Shown: positions 1 through 7,058 of the stretch, one piece after another
Position numbering within the stretch: position 1 is the first letter of the stretch
How the letters are laid out: each line of letters starts with the position of its first letter
Notes under the pieces: generated by a model
The model's database searches: none
Told to the model about the DNA's origin: nothing
What the model saw: only the letters and a program-made list of their open reading frames with translations
Origin: Nitrospirota bacterium
GTDB lineage: Bacteria > Nitrospirota > UBA9217
DNA length: 8,710 nt
Assembly: GCA_027456925.1 (NCBI GenBank)
Contig: DAIDTZ010000399.1
Location: 1-8,710, forward strand
Direction: 5' to 3'
Translations under genes and position numbers: made by a program

Positions 1-37
1 TTTTATCCCCTCCCCGTTTCCCCCATTCACCGTTTCG

Positions 38-2125
38 TTACTTGTTTTCCCCTTCCGTGCTCAGCACCAGCCGAGAGAAATCGGCGATCTGAGAAAAAAG
101 GCCCGTGATCCCGGCAAGGAGCGCCAGCCGGTTCGCTTTCACCTCGGGGTCCTTGTCCATAACCATCACCGTGTCGAAGAAGGCGTCGACGTTCTTCCGA
201 AGCGACGCAATGTCCGCAAGGGCCCCGCGAAAATCGAGCTTCCCTGCTTTTTCCACGGCCCGGTCTTTGATGTCCAGATAGGCGGCGTAAAGCGCCTTCT
301 CCGCATCGAGCGTGAGCAGGTTCTTCTTGACCTTGCCCGAAAACTCTTTCGGCAGGATATTGCCCGCCCGTTTCAGGGCCGTTACGAGCGGTTGATAATC
401 CTCGGAGGTCCGCAGCCCGTCTAAGGCGCGCACCTTTTCCCGCGCGATAAGCGGATCGTCAAAACCCACTGACAGCGCCGCATCCACCACGTCGGACCGA
501 AGCCCTTCGGAAGCAAGCATGCCCGCCAGCCGCTGGCGAAGGAAGTCGAGCGTCTCGGCCCCCACTTTTTCCCTGTCCTGCTTCTTGAGACCATGGGCCT
601 TGCACGCCTCGGCAATGAGGCCCGTAAGAGAGAGCCGGAGGCCCCGGTCCATCAGCATGTTCAGTATGGCAACGGACTGCCTGCGGAGACCGTAAGGGTC
701 GTCGGAGCCGCTCGGGATGAGGCCGGCGGAAAAGCACCCCGTGATCGTGTCGATCCGGTCGGCGATTCCCACGCACAGTCCTTCCAGCGAAGCCGGGAGC
801 TTGTCGCCGGCATAGCGCGGGAGATAATGTTCGAGGATCGCGTCGGCGACCCTGGGGTCCTCGCCGGAGATGAGCGCGTACTCCCTGCCCATCACGCCCT
901 GGAGCTTGGGGAACTCGCCCACCACGCCGGTAAGCAGGTCCGCCTTGCAGAGCTCGGCCGCCCGTTCGGCAAAAGCCGTATTTGCGTTAAAAAGCCCGGC
1001 GAGATAGGCCGACAAGGTCTTCACGCGCTGAACTTTATCGTACGTCGTTGCGAGCTTTTCCTGGTACGTGACCTTTTTCAGCCGTTCGACGCGGTCGGCA
1101 AGCGTCTGTTTCACATCATGGTCGAAGAAGTAGGCGGCATCGGAAAGGCGCGCGGCGAGCACCCGCTCGTTCCCCGCGCGGACAACGTCCATGTCCTCCG
1201 CTTTGGTGTTGCTGATCGTAATAAAGCAGGGCAGCAGGTTTCCGTCGGGGCCGACAACGCTGAAATACCGCTGGTGCTCGCGCATGGCCGTTATGAGGAC
1301 TTCCTTCGGGACGCGGAGATACTCTTTATTGAAGGTACCCATGACCGCGACCGGGTATTCGACGAGGTTCGCCACTTCGTCCACCAGGCCCGGATCAGCG
1401 CGCACGGCCACGTTCTTAGTTTTTGCCAGGTCCTGGGTCTGTTTTTCGATCCGCTGTTTCCGGACCAATGGATCGATCACAACGTAATTCGGCTCTGCCT
1501 GCGAAGCATAAGATTTAAAGTCCTTTACCAGAAACGCACCGGGACTCATGAACCGGTGGCCGCGGGAAAGATTGCCGCTCTTGATGCCGTTTAGTTCAAA
1601 CTCCACTACCGCGCCGCCCCAGAGGGCGACCACCCAGTGGATGGGCCGGGCAAACCGGATATCCTTGTCCATCCAGCGCATGGTTTTCTGGAAGGGAATT
1701 GAGAGAATGAACCCCGGCAGGACCTGTTTGAGCCATTCCACGGTGTCGCCGCCTTTTTCATCGATACGGGCAACGACGTACTCGCCCTTCTCCGTGGTCT
1801 TGCTGGTCAGCGCGTCAACCGATACTCCGTTCTTCTCGGCAAACACCAGGGCGGCCTTGGTCGGCTTCCCCTCGGCGTCGTAGGCGATTTTCTTCGGAGG
1901 ACCGACGACTTCCCTGGAGATGTCCTGCTGCCTTTCAGCAAGCTGCGGAACGTGGAGGATGAGCCGCCGCGGCGTTCCATAGGACTGTGGTGCGCCGCTC
2001 TCGACGGCAACGCGGCCGTTCACGAGAAGCTGGGAAAAGAGCTCCTTCATCTTCTCGATTGCCGGTTCGATGAAACGGGACGGGATCTCTTCAGTCCCGA
2101 TTTCTAATAAAAATTCTTTTGCCAA
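38..2125 (-). CDS. glyS: Glycine--tRNA ligase beta subunit
   Basis: Beta subunit of the bacterial alpha2beta2 glycyl-tRNA synthetase, a cytoplasmic enzyme that charges tRNA-Gly. In this family the beta subunit supplies most of the tRNA-binding surface, and GlyQ carries the catalytic core. The protein has 695 residues, close to the usual length of about 690. Family landmarks are the N-terminal FLLEIGTEEIP (residues 5-15), MREHQRYFSV (about 280-289), SDDPYGLRRQ (about 474-483) and a C-terminal helical region (about 590-680) in the place of the DALR anticodon-binding domain. The start codon is TTG: it lies 7 nt after a good AGGAG (2133-2137), and the conserved N-terminus begins at residue 5, so the next Met (residue 26) is too late. 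It ends in TAA. glyQ lies upstream but 302 bp away, which is unusually far for this pair. Family assignment is near certain; the TTG start is well supported. Confidence 0.97.
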   Translation of the reverse strand: MAKEFLLEIGTEEIPSRFIEPAIEKMKELFSQLLVNGRVAVESGAPQSYGTPRRLILHVPQLAERQQDISREVVGPPKKIAYDAEGKPTKAALVFAEKNGVSVDALTSKTTEKGEYVVARIDEKGGDTVEWLKQVLPGFILSIPFQKTMRWMDKDIRFARPIHWVVALWGGAVVEFELNGIKSGNLSRGHRFMSPGAFLVKDFKSYASQAEPNYVVIDPLVRKQRIEKQTQDLAKTKNVAVRADPGLVDEVANLVEYPVAVMGTFNKEYLRVPKEVLITAMREHQRYFSVVGPDGNLLPCFITISNTKAEDMDVVRAGNERVLAARLSDAAYFFDHDVKQTLADRVERLKKVTYQEKLATTYDKVQRVKTLSAYLAGLFNANTAFAERAAELCKADLLTGVVGEFPKLQGVMGREYALISGEDPRVADAILEHYLPRYAGDKLPASLEGLCVGIADRIDTITGCFSAGLIPSGSDDPYGLRRQSVAILNMLMDRGLRLSLTGLIAEACKAHGLKKQDREKVGAETLDFLRQRLAGMLASEGLRSDVVDAALSVGFDDPLIAREKVRALDGLRTSEDYQPLVTALKRAGNILPKEFSGKVKKNLLTLDAEKALYAAYLDIKDRAVEKAGKLDFRGALADIASLRKNVDAFFDTVMVMDKDPEVKANRLALLAGITGLFSQIADFSRLVLSTEGENK

Positions 2126-2153
2126 AGACAGACTCCTAAAGGAACTTGCTCAC

Positions 2154-2367
2154 GCGGAGGCGCGGAGGTCGCGGAAAAAATAATAGAATACTATTTAGAG
2201 CCTTATCATAATCGCAAAGAACAGAATCTTGAAAAGTCATGCCTCACACAAAGCCACAAAGATCACAGAGAAGAACAGATTCTTTTTCAAGAGCTTCTCT
2301 TCGTGTTCTTTGTGCCTCCGTGTGAAAATTTAATCTTTTGCCTTCTCCGCGACCTCCCCGCCTCCGC
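2154..2367. repeat. Outer long inverted repeat in the glyQ-glyS gap
   Basis: The left arm 2154-2175 (begins GCGGAGGCG, ends GGTCGCGGA) and the right arm 2346-2367 are reverse complements with one mismatch in 22 bases. They flank a 170-bp interior that contains a second inverted repeat. The GC-rich purine-biased arm differs from the AT-rich interior, which suggests a composite intergenic element. Wording of this kind is common in intergenic repeats of environmental bacteria (recollection, not checked). Confidence 0.8.
2245..2324. repeat. Inner inverted repeat, CACAAAG/CTTTGTG type
   Basis: Left arm 2245-2273 (starts CACACAAAG, ends CAGAGAAG) and right arm 2294-2324 (starts CTTCTC, ends CCGTGTG) pair over 29 aligned positions with 5 mismatches and one 2-nt gap. 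The 20-nt loop is T-rich. Transcription from either strand would give a long imperfect hairpin. It sits inside the outer inverted repeat, so both could be parts of one mobile or dispersed element. Confidence 0.75.
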
Positions 2368-2407
2368 CTGCACCCAGCGTTTACGAGTGCGCTGGCGCGA
2401 GTGCAGG
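2367..2407. repeat. Strong bulged hairpin downstream of glyQ
   Basis: CCTGCAC (2367-2373) pairs perfectly with GTGCAGG (2401-2407), and CCAGCG (2374-2379) pairs with CGCTGG (2390-2395). This gives a 13-bp GC-rich stem with a 5-nt bulge (2396-2400) and a 10-nt loop. It starts 20 nt after the glyQ stop. No T run follows on the minus strand, so it is not a standard intrinsic terminator; RNA processing, stabilisation or a repeat boundary are alternatives. Confidence 0.65.
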
Positions 2408-2427
2408 GCGCGTGAGACCAGGTTTGC

Positions 2428-3300
<873 letters not shown>

Positions 3301-3349
3301 TGATTGCCCCTGCCTGGAAAAATCGGGAAAGATAGAAAAATAGACTGCT

Positions 3350-3377
3350 ATTATACAAAAAAACCTTCTGTTGTCAA
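3350..3377 (-). promoter_or_regulatory. Consensus sigma70 promoter for glyQ
   Basis: On the minus strand, TTGACA (3377-3372) and TATAAT (3355-3350) are separated by 16 bp. Both hexamers match the consensus exactly. Transcription would begin near 3343, leaving a short leader of about 43 nt before the TTG start. That is too short for a T-box, so expression is probably strong and constitutive unless the palindrome just upstream acts as an operator. Confidence 0.85.
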
Positions 3378-3397
3378 GAAAATATCGGTTTTTCCGG

Positions 3398-3412
3398 AGG
3401 GGATATTCCCCT
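3398..3412. promoter_or_regulatory. Palindrome upstream of the glyQ promoter
   Basis: AGGGGA and TCCCCT are perfect 6-bp arms around a TAT centre, about 20 bp upstream of the -35 hexamer. Position and symmetry fit a dimeric regulator site. A chance palindrome is possible; no known operator was recognised. Confidence 0.3.
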
Positions 3413-3504
3413 TTGATCGGGAGAACTTTGATACAGGAAGAGTAATAAATTAGTCAGTTACGAATGAAATTCTGCTCAAAATGGATAGAAAAAAATTTAA
3501 ACCC

Positions 3505-3586
3505 TTTGACAGGATAACAGGATTCACAGAAAGTTATTTAAAGCAAAATCCGCACTTACCCGATGTTATCCAGTTATCCTGTCAAA
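3505..3586. repeat. GACAGGATAAC-type inverted repeat after the quinone oxidoreductase
   Basis: The left arm 3505-3523 (TTTGACAGGATAACAGGAT) and right arm 3568-3586 are reverse complements with one mismatch in 19, separated by 44 nt. The right side also has a tandem GTTATCC (3565-3571 and 3573-3579). It lies in the 337-bp gap downstream of the quinone oxidoreductase and more than 120 bp upstream of the glyQ promoter. The rest of this gap holds the glyQ promoter, the 3398-3412 palindrome, a small TTAGGG/CCCTAA pair (3608-3613, 3632-3637) and AT-rich sequence with no gene that I can see. Confidence 0.8.
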
Positions 3587-3637
3587 AGCTTTTCCGGCTT
3601 GTCCAGGTTAGGGATAGGAACCGAGCTTTCGCCCTAA

Positions 3638-4609
3638 TTAAACGACCTTAAGCACGATCTTGCCCATGGTCTGCCGTCCTTCGAGCATCCGGTGCGCCAT
3701 CTCTGCCTCCACAAGCGGAAGCACCTGGCCGATGCGCAGTTTCAGCCACCCTTCTTTCACGGCATTTACCACCTCTCCGGAACGGCGGAGCAGTTCCTCA
3801 CGCGTGGCAATATAATTCCCGAGACTGCCTCCGGAAATGGAGATTGATTTTGCCCCAAGGGAATTGGGCGCAACCGGGTCCGCGGGACCGCTGGCGGAAC
3901 CGAAGACGACGATGTGGCCGCGGAGCGCAACTGCTTCCAGATCGCCGGTGAACGTGGACTTGGCAACGCCGTCCAGAATGAGCTCTGCGCCGCGGCCATC
4001 CGTAAGGCGTTTCGTTTCGCCCACGAAATCCTGCTTTCCATACAGAACGATATGATCGGCCCCGGCTTCTTTTGCCGCAACGGCCTTCTCTTCCGTGGAA
4101 ACCGTTCCGATGACCGTAGCGCCCAGGTGTTTGGCCCACTGGACCAGAAGCAGCCCCACGCCCCCTGCTGCGGCATGGATCAGGACGGTTTCCCCGGGCT
4201 TCGGCTTGCGGAACTCATGAATGAGATAGTGCGCCGTCATTCCCTGAAGCGGAATAGCAGCTCCCTGCTCAAAGGAGAGTTCCTTCGGAAGAGCGATCAA
4301 TCGATCTGCCTCGATTACCGTATACTCGCTGTAGCTCCCGAGGTGGCCGGTATAAGCGACCCGGTCGGCGGGACGAAAAGCGGTAACATTGTCTCCGACA
4401 GCCTCTATCACGCCCGATGCCTCCAGGCCGGGAATAAAAGGAAGTTTTACGGGATAGGTGCCCCGCCGCTGGTAGATGTCGACGAAGTTTACGCCGGCAA
4501 TATGAATTTTCACGAGCGCCTGCCCGGGGCCCGGCTTGGGTTTCGGCTCCGTTTCAGACAGCTTAAGCACCGTGGCATCGCCATAGTTCGAAATCTTGAT
4601 CTCTTTCAT
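3638..4609 (-). CDS. qor: NADPH:quinone oxidoreductase, zeta-crystallin family
   Basis: Zinc-independent medium-chain dehydrogenase/reductase, probably a soluble NADPH-dependent reductase of quinones or other electrophilic carbonyls. The protein has 323 residues, typical for the family. It shows the quinone oxidoreductase signature NFVDIYQRRGTYP (41-53) followed by PGLEASG (60-66), and the Rossmann nucleotide-binding motif HAAAGGVG (145-152) leading into QWAKHLGATVIGTVST, very like E. coli QorA as I recall it. The start is the ATG at 4609: GGGGAGGA lies 6 nt upstream, and the family N-terminus begins here. An in-frame TTG at 4645 would add 12 unconserved residues and is not preferred. Its upstream neighbour on the same strand is an aldo/keto reductase 182 bp away, so co-transcription is possible but not evident. 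Substrate is unknown. Confidence 0.93.
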   Translation of the reverse strand: MKEIKISNYGDATVLKLSETEPKPKPGPGQALVKIHIAGVNFVDIYQRRGTYPVKLPFIPGLEASGVIEAVGDNVTAFRPADRVAYTGHLGSYSEYTVIEADRLIALPKELSFEQGAAIPLQGMTAHYLIHEFRKPKPGETVLIHAAAGGVGLLLVQWAKHLGATVIGTVSTEEKAVAAKEAGADHIVLYGKQDFVGETKRLTDGRGAELILDGVAKSTFTGDLEAVALRGHIVVFGSASGPADPVAPNSLGAKSISISGGSLGNYIATREELLRRSGEVVNAVKEGWLKLRIGQVLPLVEAEMAHRMLEGRQTMGKIVLKVV

Positions 4610-4652
4610 GGATGTTCCTCCCCTTTTAACAGGACGTATTATCAAAACCTTT

Positions 4653-4703
4653 TGCCGCAGAGAGCACAGAGAACTTCTTGACAGTTTTTTAACTTCTCTG
4701 TCA
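4653..4703. repeat. Possible repeat remnant and small hairpin upstream of the quinone oxidoreductase
   Basis: GCCGCAGAGAGCACAGAGAA (4654-4673) resembles one half of the CACAGAGAAG arms found in the glyQ-glyS gap, without its partner arm. Next to it TGACAG (4679-4684) pairs with CTGTCA (4698-4703), overlapping the start of the larger repeat at 4700. Weak evidence, read as a degraded copy of an intergenic repeat. Confidence 0.35.
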
Positions 4704-4769
4704 TTCTGAGCGTAGCGAAGAATCTCGTCTTATCAAATAATTGAGATCCTTCACTTTGTTCAGGATGAC
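4700..4769. repeat. GTCATTCTGAGC-type inverted repeat
   Basis: Left arm 4700-4726 (GTCATTCTGAGC...AATCTC) and right arm 4743-4769 (GAGATCCTTCAC...GGATGAC) pair over 27 positions with six differences, three of which are G-T and could wobble-pair in RNA; the loop is 16 nt. I recognise the wording as a very widespread intergenic palindrome in unrelated environmental bacteria (recollection). It sits 23 bp after the aldo/keto reductase stop, where a transcript-end hairpin would lie, but has no clear T run. Confidence 0.8.
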
Positions 4770-4791
4770 CTACAAAAATAAAAACAGACCT

Positions 4792-5847
4792 TTAGGCTAC
4801 TTTCTTGACCTCGGCAGTTTCCGCTGCCGTCGGCCGCCGGTCCCGGTCCTGCCGTTCGACCATCCAGCCGGGATACTCAGAGGGCAATGCGCTTGCCGCA
4901 TCAAGCTGCGCGACCTGTTCAGGCGTCAGCTTCACGTCCGTGGCTGCGAGGTTGTCGATGAGCTGTTCCCGCGTCTTCGCCCCGATGATCACACTCGTGA
5001 CAAAAGGACGGGTCAAAAGCCAGGCCAGCGCAATGCGGGAGATGGGAATTCCCGTGGCCAGCTTGACGCCATGCATCGCCTTCAGCACGTTCTTCGCCCG
5101 CTCACGATCAACAGGCGGGAAATCGAAGGTCGTGCGCCGCGCACCCTCGGGTCCCGGACTCTCCAGGTCGAACTTGCCCGACAGCAGTCCGCCCGCAAGC
5201 GGGCTCCAGGGGAGAATGGCCAGGCCCTGGTCCTGGGCCAGCGGCACCACCTCCCGTTCGATGTCGCGGCCCGCGATCGAATAGTACATCTGGGCGCTCA
5301 CGAAGCGCGCCAGGTTGTGCGCATCGGAGTACGCGATCGCTTTCATGGCCTGCCATGCCGTCAAATTACAATAGCCGATATAACGCACTTTCCCTGCCCG
5401 GACCAGGTCGTCGAGCGCCCGGATGGTTTCCTCGATCGGCGTGACAAGGTCCGCGCCGTGGATCTGGTAAAGGTCGATATAGTCCAGCTTCAGCCGTTTC
5501 AAGCTTGCATCGATGGAGTCCATGATATGTTTGCGCGACAGGCCGGTTTCATTCGGGCCCGGTCCGGTCCTCCCCCGGACCTTGGTCGCGACAATGATCC
5601 GGTCCCGCGGCCTGCCCAGCGACGCGAGCGCGGCGCCTACGTGTTTTTCAGACTCGCCTTCAGAATAGACATTTGCCGTATCGATCATGTTCACACCGGC
5701 GTCGAGCGCCGTGCCGATAAACGTTTCCGCCTGCGACGCGCTCAGCTTTCCGATTGCTTCCCAGAAGCCTTTGCCGCCGAAGGTCATGGTTCCCATGGTG
5801 AGCTCCGAAACATAGAGACCGGTTTTCCCTAATAAACGATAACGCAT
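4792..5847 (-). CDS. Aldo/keto reductase
   Basis: Soluble NAD(P)H-dependent oxidoreductase with a TIM-barrel fold, reducing an aldehyde or ketone. The protein has 351 residues. The full catalytic tetrad is visible: Asp56 and Tyr61 in MIDTANVYS, Lys89 in VATKV and His130 in DLYQIHG. The cofactor-phosphate region IIGAKTREQLIDNL is at 287-300. The opening MRYRLLGKTGLYVSELTMGT is typical of the bacterial subfamily related to general stress and yeast-type aldo/keto reductases. The start is the ATG at 5847, 6 nt after AAAGGAG (5854-5860); an in-frame TTG at 5889 would add 14 Lys/Ser-rich residues with no family match. The C-terminal tail after about residue 330 is charged and probably flexible. It is divergent to the plus-strand copper-type operon; I see no functional link. 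Substrate cannot be told from sequence. Confidence 0.95.
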   Translation of the reverse strand: MRYRLLGKTGLYVSELTMGTMTFGGKGFWEAIGKLSASQAETFIGTALDAGVNMIDTANVYSEGESEKHVGAALASLGRPRDRIIVATKVRGRTGPGPNETGLSRKHIMDSIDASLKRLKLDYIDLYQIHGADLVTPIEETIRALDDLVRAGKVRYIGYCNLTAWQAMKAIAYSDAHNLARFVSAQMYYSIAGRDIEREVVPLAQDQGLAILPWSPLAGGLLSGKFDLESPGPEGARRTTFDFPPVDRERAKNVLKAMHGVKLATGIPISRIALAWLLTRPFVTSVIIGAKTREQLIDNLAATDVKLTPEQVAQLDAASALPSEYPGWMVERQDRDRRPTAAETAEVKKVA

Positions 5848-5948
5848 GCTTTTCTCCTTTCCGCTTTTTTTACTGAAACGCGTTCCCAAACAAAACTCCC
5901 CTCGCTTTAGGGACCGCGTTTTTCATCTTAAGAAAATGATAGCAAATA

Positions 5949-6006
5949 TTTTCCGGAAAAGGATATACTGATCCTGGAATAATGCTTTTGTATCAGAGAT
6001 ATGATA
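5949..6006. promoter_or_regulatory. Cluster of symmetric sites in the divergent intergenic region
   Basis: Three symmetric sequences occur in 58 bp: a perfect 12-bp palindrome TTTTCCGGAAAA (5949-5960), AGGAT-6 nt-ATCCT (5960-5975) and TATCA-6 nt-TGATA (5991-6006). They lie between the two divergent genes, where operators for either would be expected. I found no convincing -35/-10 pair on either strand here and no match to a known copper-regulator operator. Confidence 0.35.
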
Positions 6007-6053
6007 TATTTGTTCCATCACTCTGAAGTTCGCCGCTTTCAGAAGAGGCTCAC

Positions 6054-6075
6054 TTCTTAAGATCTTATCTTAGAA
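6054..6075 (+). promoter_or_regulatory. Leader hairpin next to the ribosome binding site
   Basis: TAAGAT (6058-6063) pairs with ATCTTA (6067-6072) around a CTT loop, and TTC (6054-6056) extends the stem with GAA (6073-6075) across a one-base bulge. It ends 2 nt before the G-rich Shine-Dalgarno (6078-6086) of the barrel-like gene. It is AT-rich and so weak; an effect on translation is only a possibility. Confidence 0.3.
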
Positions 6076-6092
6076 TAGGGGGGGAGTTCCTC

Positions 6093-7058
6093 ATGACCTG
6101 TTTCGGCCATGCAGGTAGAAATATTTTTATTGCTGCTTGTAGTCTCATCGCGGCTTCTGTCCTGCTGATCCCCCTGTCAGCAGGGGCCCACGGCATAGCC
6201 GGCAAAAGATTTTTTCCCACCACCTTTGCCGTCGACGACCCCTTTGTTTCCGATGAATTTTCCGTACTCTACAATTTTATGAAAATGCCGGGTGACGCCG
6301 GAGGGCCGACTGTTCAGACCCAGTCGCTGTCTGTTGAATATTCAAAGCGCATCACTTCCGGGTTCGGCCTGGCAGTCGCTGAAACTTATCTGGACCTCCA
6401 TACCCTGGGCGACGGATCCGTTAGCGGTTTCGGCAACCTTGAAGCAAACGCGAAATACCAGTTCTTTACCAGCGCCGAGCATGAAACCATCATGTCTTTT
6501 GGCGTCTCCGATGAGATCGGGCACACCGGTTCGGCCAAGGTCGGGGCCGAAGCGTTTTCAATCATATCGCCTGCGCTCTCCTTCGGGAAAGGGTTCGGAG
6601 ATTTGCCCGACTCAATCGGTTATCTGAGGCCCTTTGCGATCACGGGAATCATCGGTCCGAACTTCCCCACACGCGGGACAACAAGTACGCCGAACAATCA
6701 GGGCGGGGTTGACGTTACGGACAATCCGACAACGTTGACCTGGGCATTCACGGTCCAGTACAGCCTCATGTACTACGAGTCGTTCGTGAAAGACCTGGGG
6801 CTCGGTACGCCCTTCAACCGGATGGTCGCTGTCGTCGAATTCCCCAACGAAACCTGTTTAAACGGAGATTGCAAAAATCAGACGACTTCGACGATCAATC
6901 CCGGACTAGCCTGGATCGGCAAAGATAAAGAGTTCGGACTGGCAGCACAGATTCCCCTGAACACGCGCTCGGGAAAGGACATCGGCGTTTTCGCGCTCTT
7001 CCACCTCTTTCTCGACGATTTGTTTCCAACCGGTATAGGGAGGCCGGTCATTCATTGA
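6093..7058 (+). CDS. Secreted beta-barrel-like protein, first gene of the copper-type operon
   Basis: Function unknown; probably an outer-membrane barrel. The protein has 321 residues. Residues 1-32 form a signal peptide with a hydrophobic stretch (11-30) and an AGA cleavage site before His33, so the mature protein would begin HGIAGKRFFP. The rest has alternating hydrophobic and polar strands rich in Gly, Thr and aromatics (for example LSVEYSKRITSGFGLAVAET, ANAKYQFF, LTWAFTVQYSLMYY, FGLAAQIPL, DIGVFALFHLFLDD), with polar turns, as in outer-membrane barrels. Cys255 and Cys260 (ETCLNGDC) could form a disulfide in a loop. The start ATG follows GGGGAG by 6 nt. It overlaps copC by 4 bp. I recall similar proteins beside copC/copD genes, which suggests a role in copper passage or sensing at the outer membrane; this is inference. 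A generic porin or phenol-degradation-type MetA barrel are alternatives. Confidence 0.85.
   Translation: MTCFGHAGRNIFIAACSLIAASVLLIPLSAGAHGIAGKRFFPTTFAVDDPFVSDEFSVLYNFMKMPGDAGGPTVQTQSLSVEYSKRITSGFGLAVAETYLDLHTLGDGSVSGFGNLEANAKYQFFTSAEHETIMSFGVSDEIGHTGSAKVGAEAFSIISPALSFGKGFGDLPDSIGYLRPFAITGIIGPNFPTRGTTSTPNNQGGVDVTDNPTTLTWAFTVQYSLMYYESFVKDLGLGTPFNRMVAVVEFPNETCLNGDCKNQTTSTINPGLAWIGKDKEFGLAAQIPLNTRSGKDIGVFALFHLFLDDLFPTGIGRPVIH

Larger units (their letters stand above)
2126..2427. other. glyQ-glyS intergenic island packed with inverted repeats
   Basis: This 302-bp gap separates two genes that normally sit next to each other or overlap. I see no coding sequence in it. It holds an outer inverted repeat (arms 2154-2175 and 2346-2367), an inner one (arms 2245-2273 and 2294-2324), a strong hairpin (2367-2407) and a small AT-rich hairpin (AATAG-4 nt-CTATT, 2182-2195). 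The glyS ribosome binding site is at its left end. No intrinsic terminator (stem followed by a T run) was seen on the minus strand, so transcription from glyQ may continue into glyS. Confidence 0.8.

Noticed and set aside
1..37. Feature downstream of glyS
   Set aside because: Only 37 bp of pyrimidine-rich sequence; no hairpin or gene start could be supported.
593..1594. Long plus-strand open frame opposite glyS (333 codons)
   Set aside because: Fully antisense to a strongly conserved gene, with no recognisable domain; a product of GC-rich codon structure.
3301..3349. T-box or other riboswitch leader for glyQ
   Set aside because: The leader from the consensus promoter is only about 43 nt, too short for a T-box, with no specifier or antiterminator structure.
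4610..4645. Upstream TTG start for the quinone oxidoreductase
   Set aside because: Adds 12 residues across the strong Shine-Dalgarno at 4616-4623; the ATG at 4609 has correct spacing and the family N-terminus.
4700..4769. Intrinsic terminator for the aldo/keto reductase
   Set aside because: Stem is long and imperfect, and no T run follows on the minus strand; kept as a repeat instead.
4741..5832. Long plus-strand open frame opposite the aldo/keto reductase (363 codons), and a 255-codon one opposite the quinone oxidoreductase (3914-4681)
   Set aside because: Arg- and His-rich translations typical of antisense frames; the minus-strand genes have catalytic motifs and good ribosome binding sites.
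5848..5889. Upstream TTG start for the aldo/keto reductase
   Set aside because: Adds 14 unconserved residues and would place AAAGGAG inside the gene; the ATG at 5847 fits better.
5964..6008. Sigma70 promoter for the barrel-copC-copD operon
   Set aside because: TATACT, AATAAT and TATGAT resemble -10 boxes, but none has a -35 hexamer at 16-18 bp.
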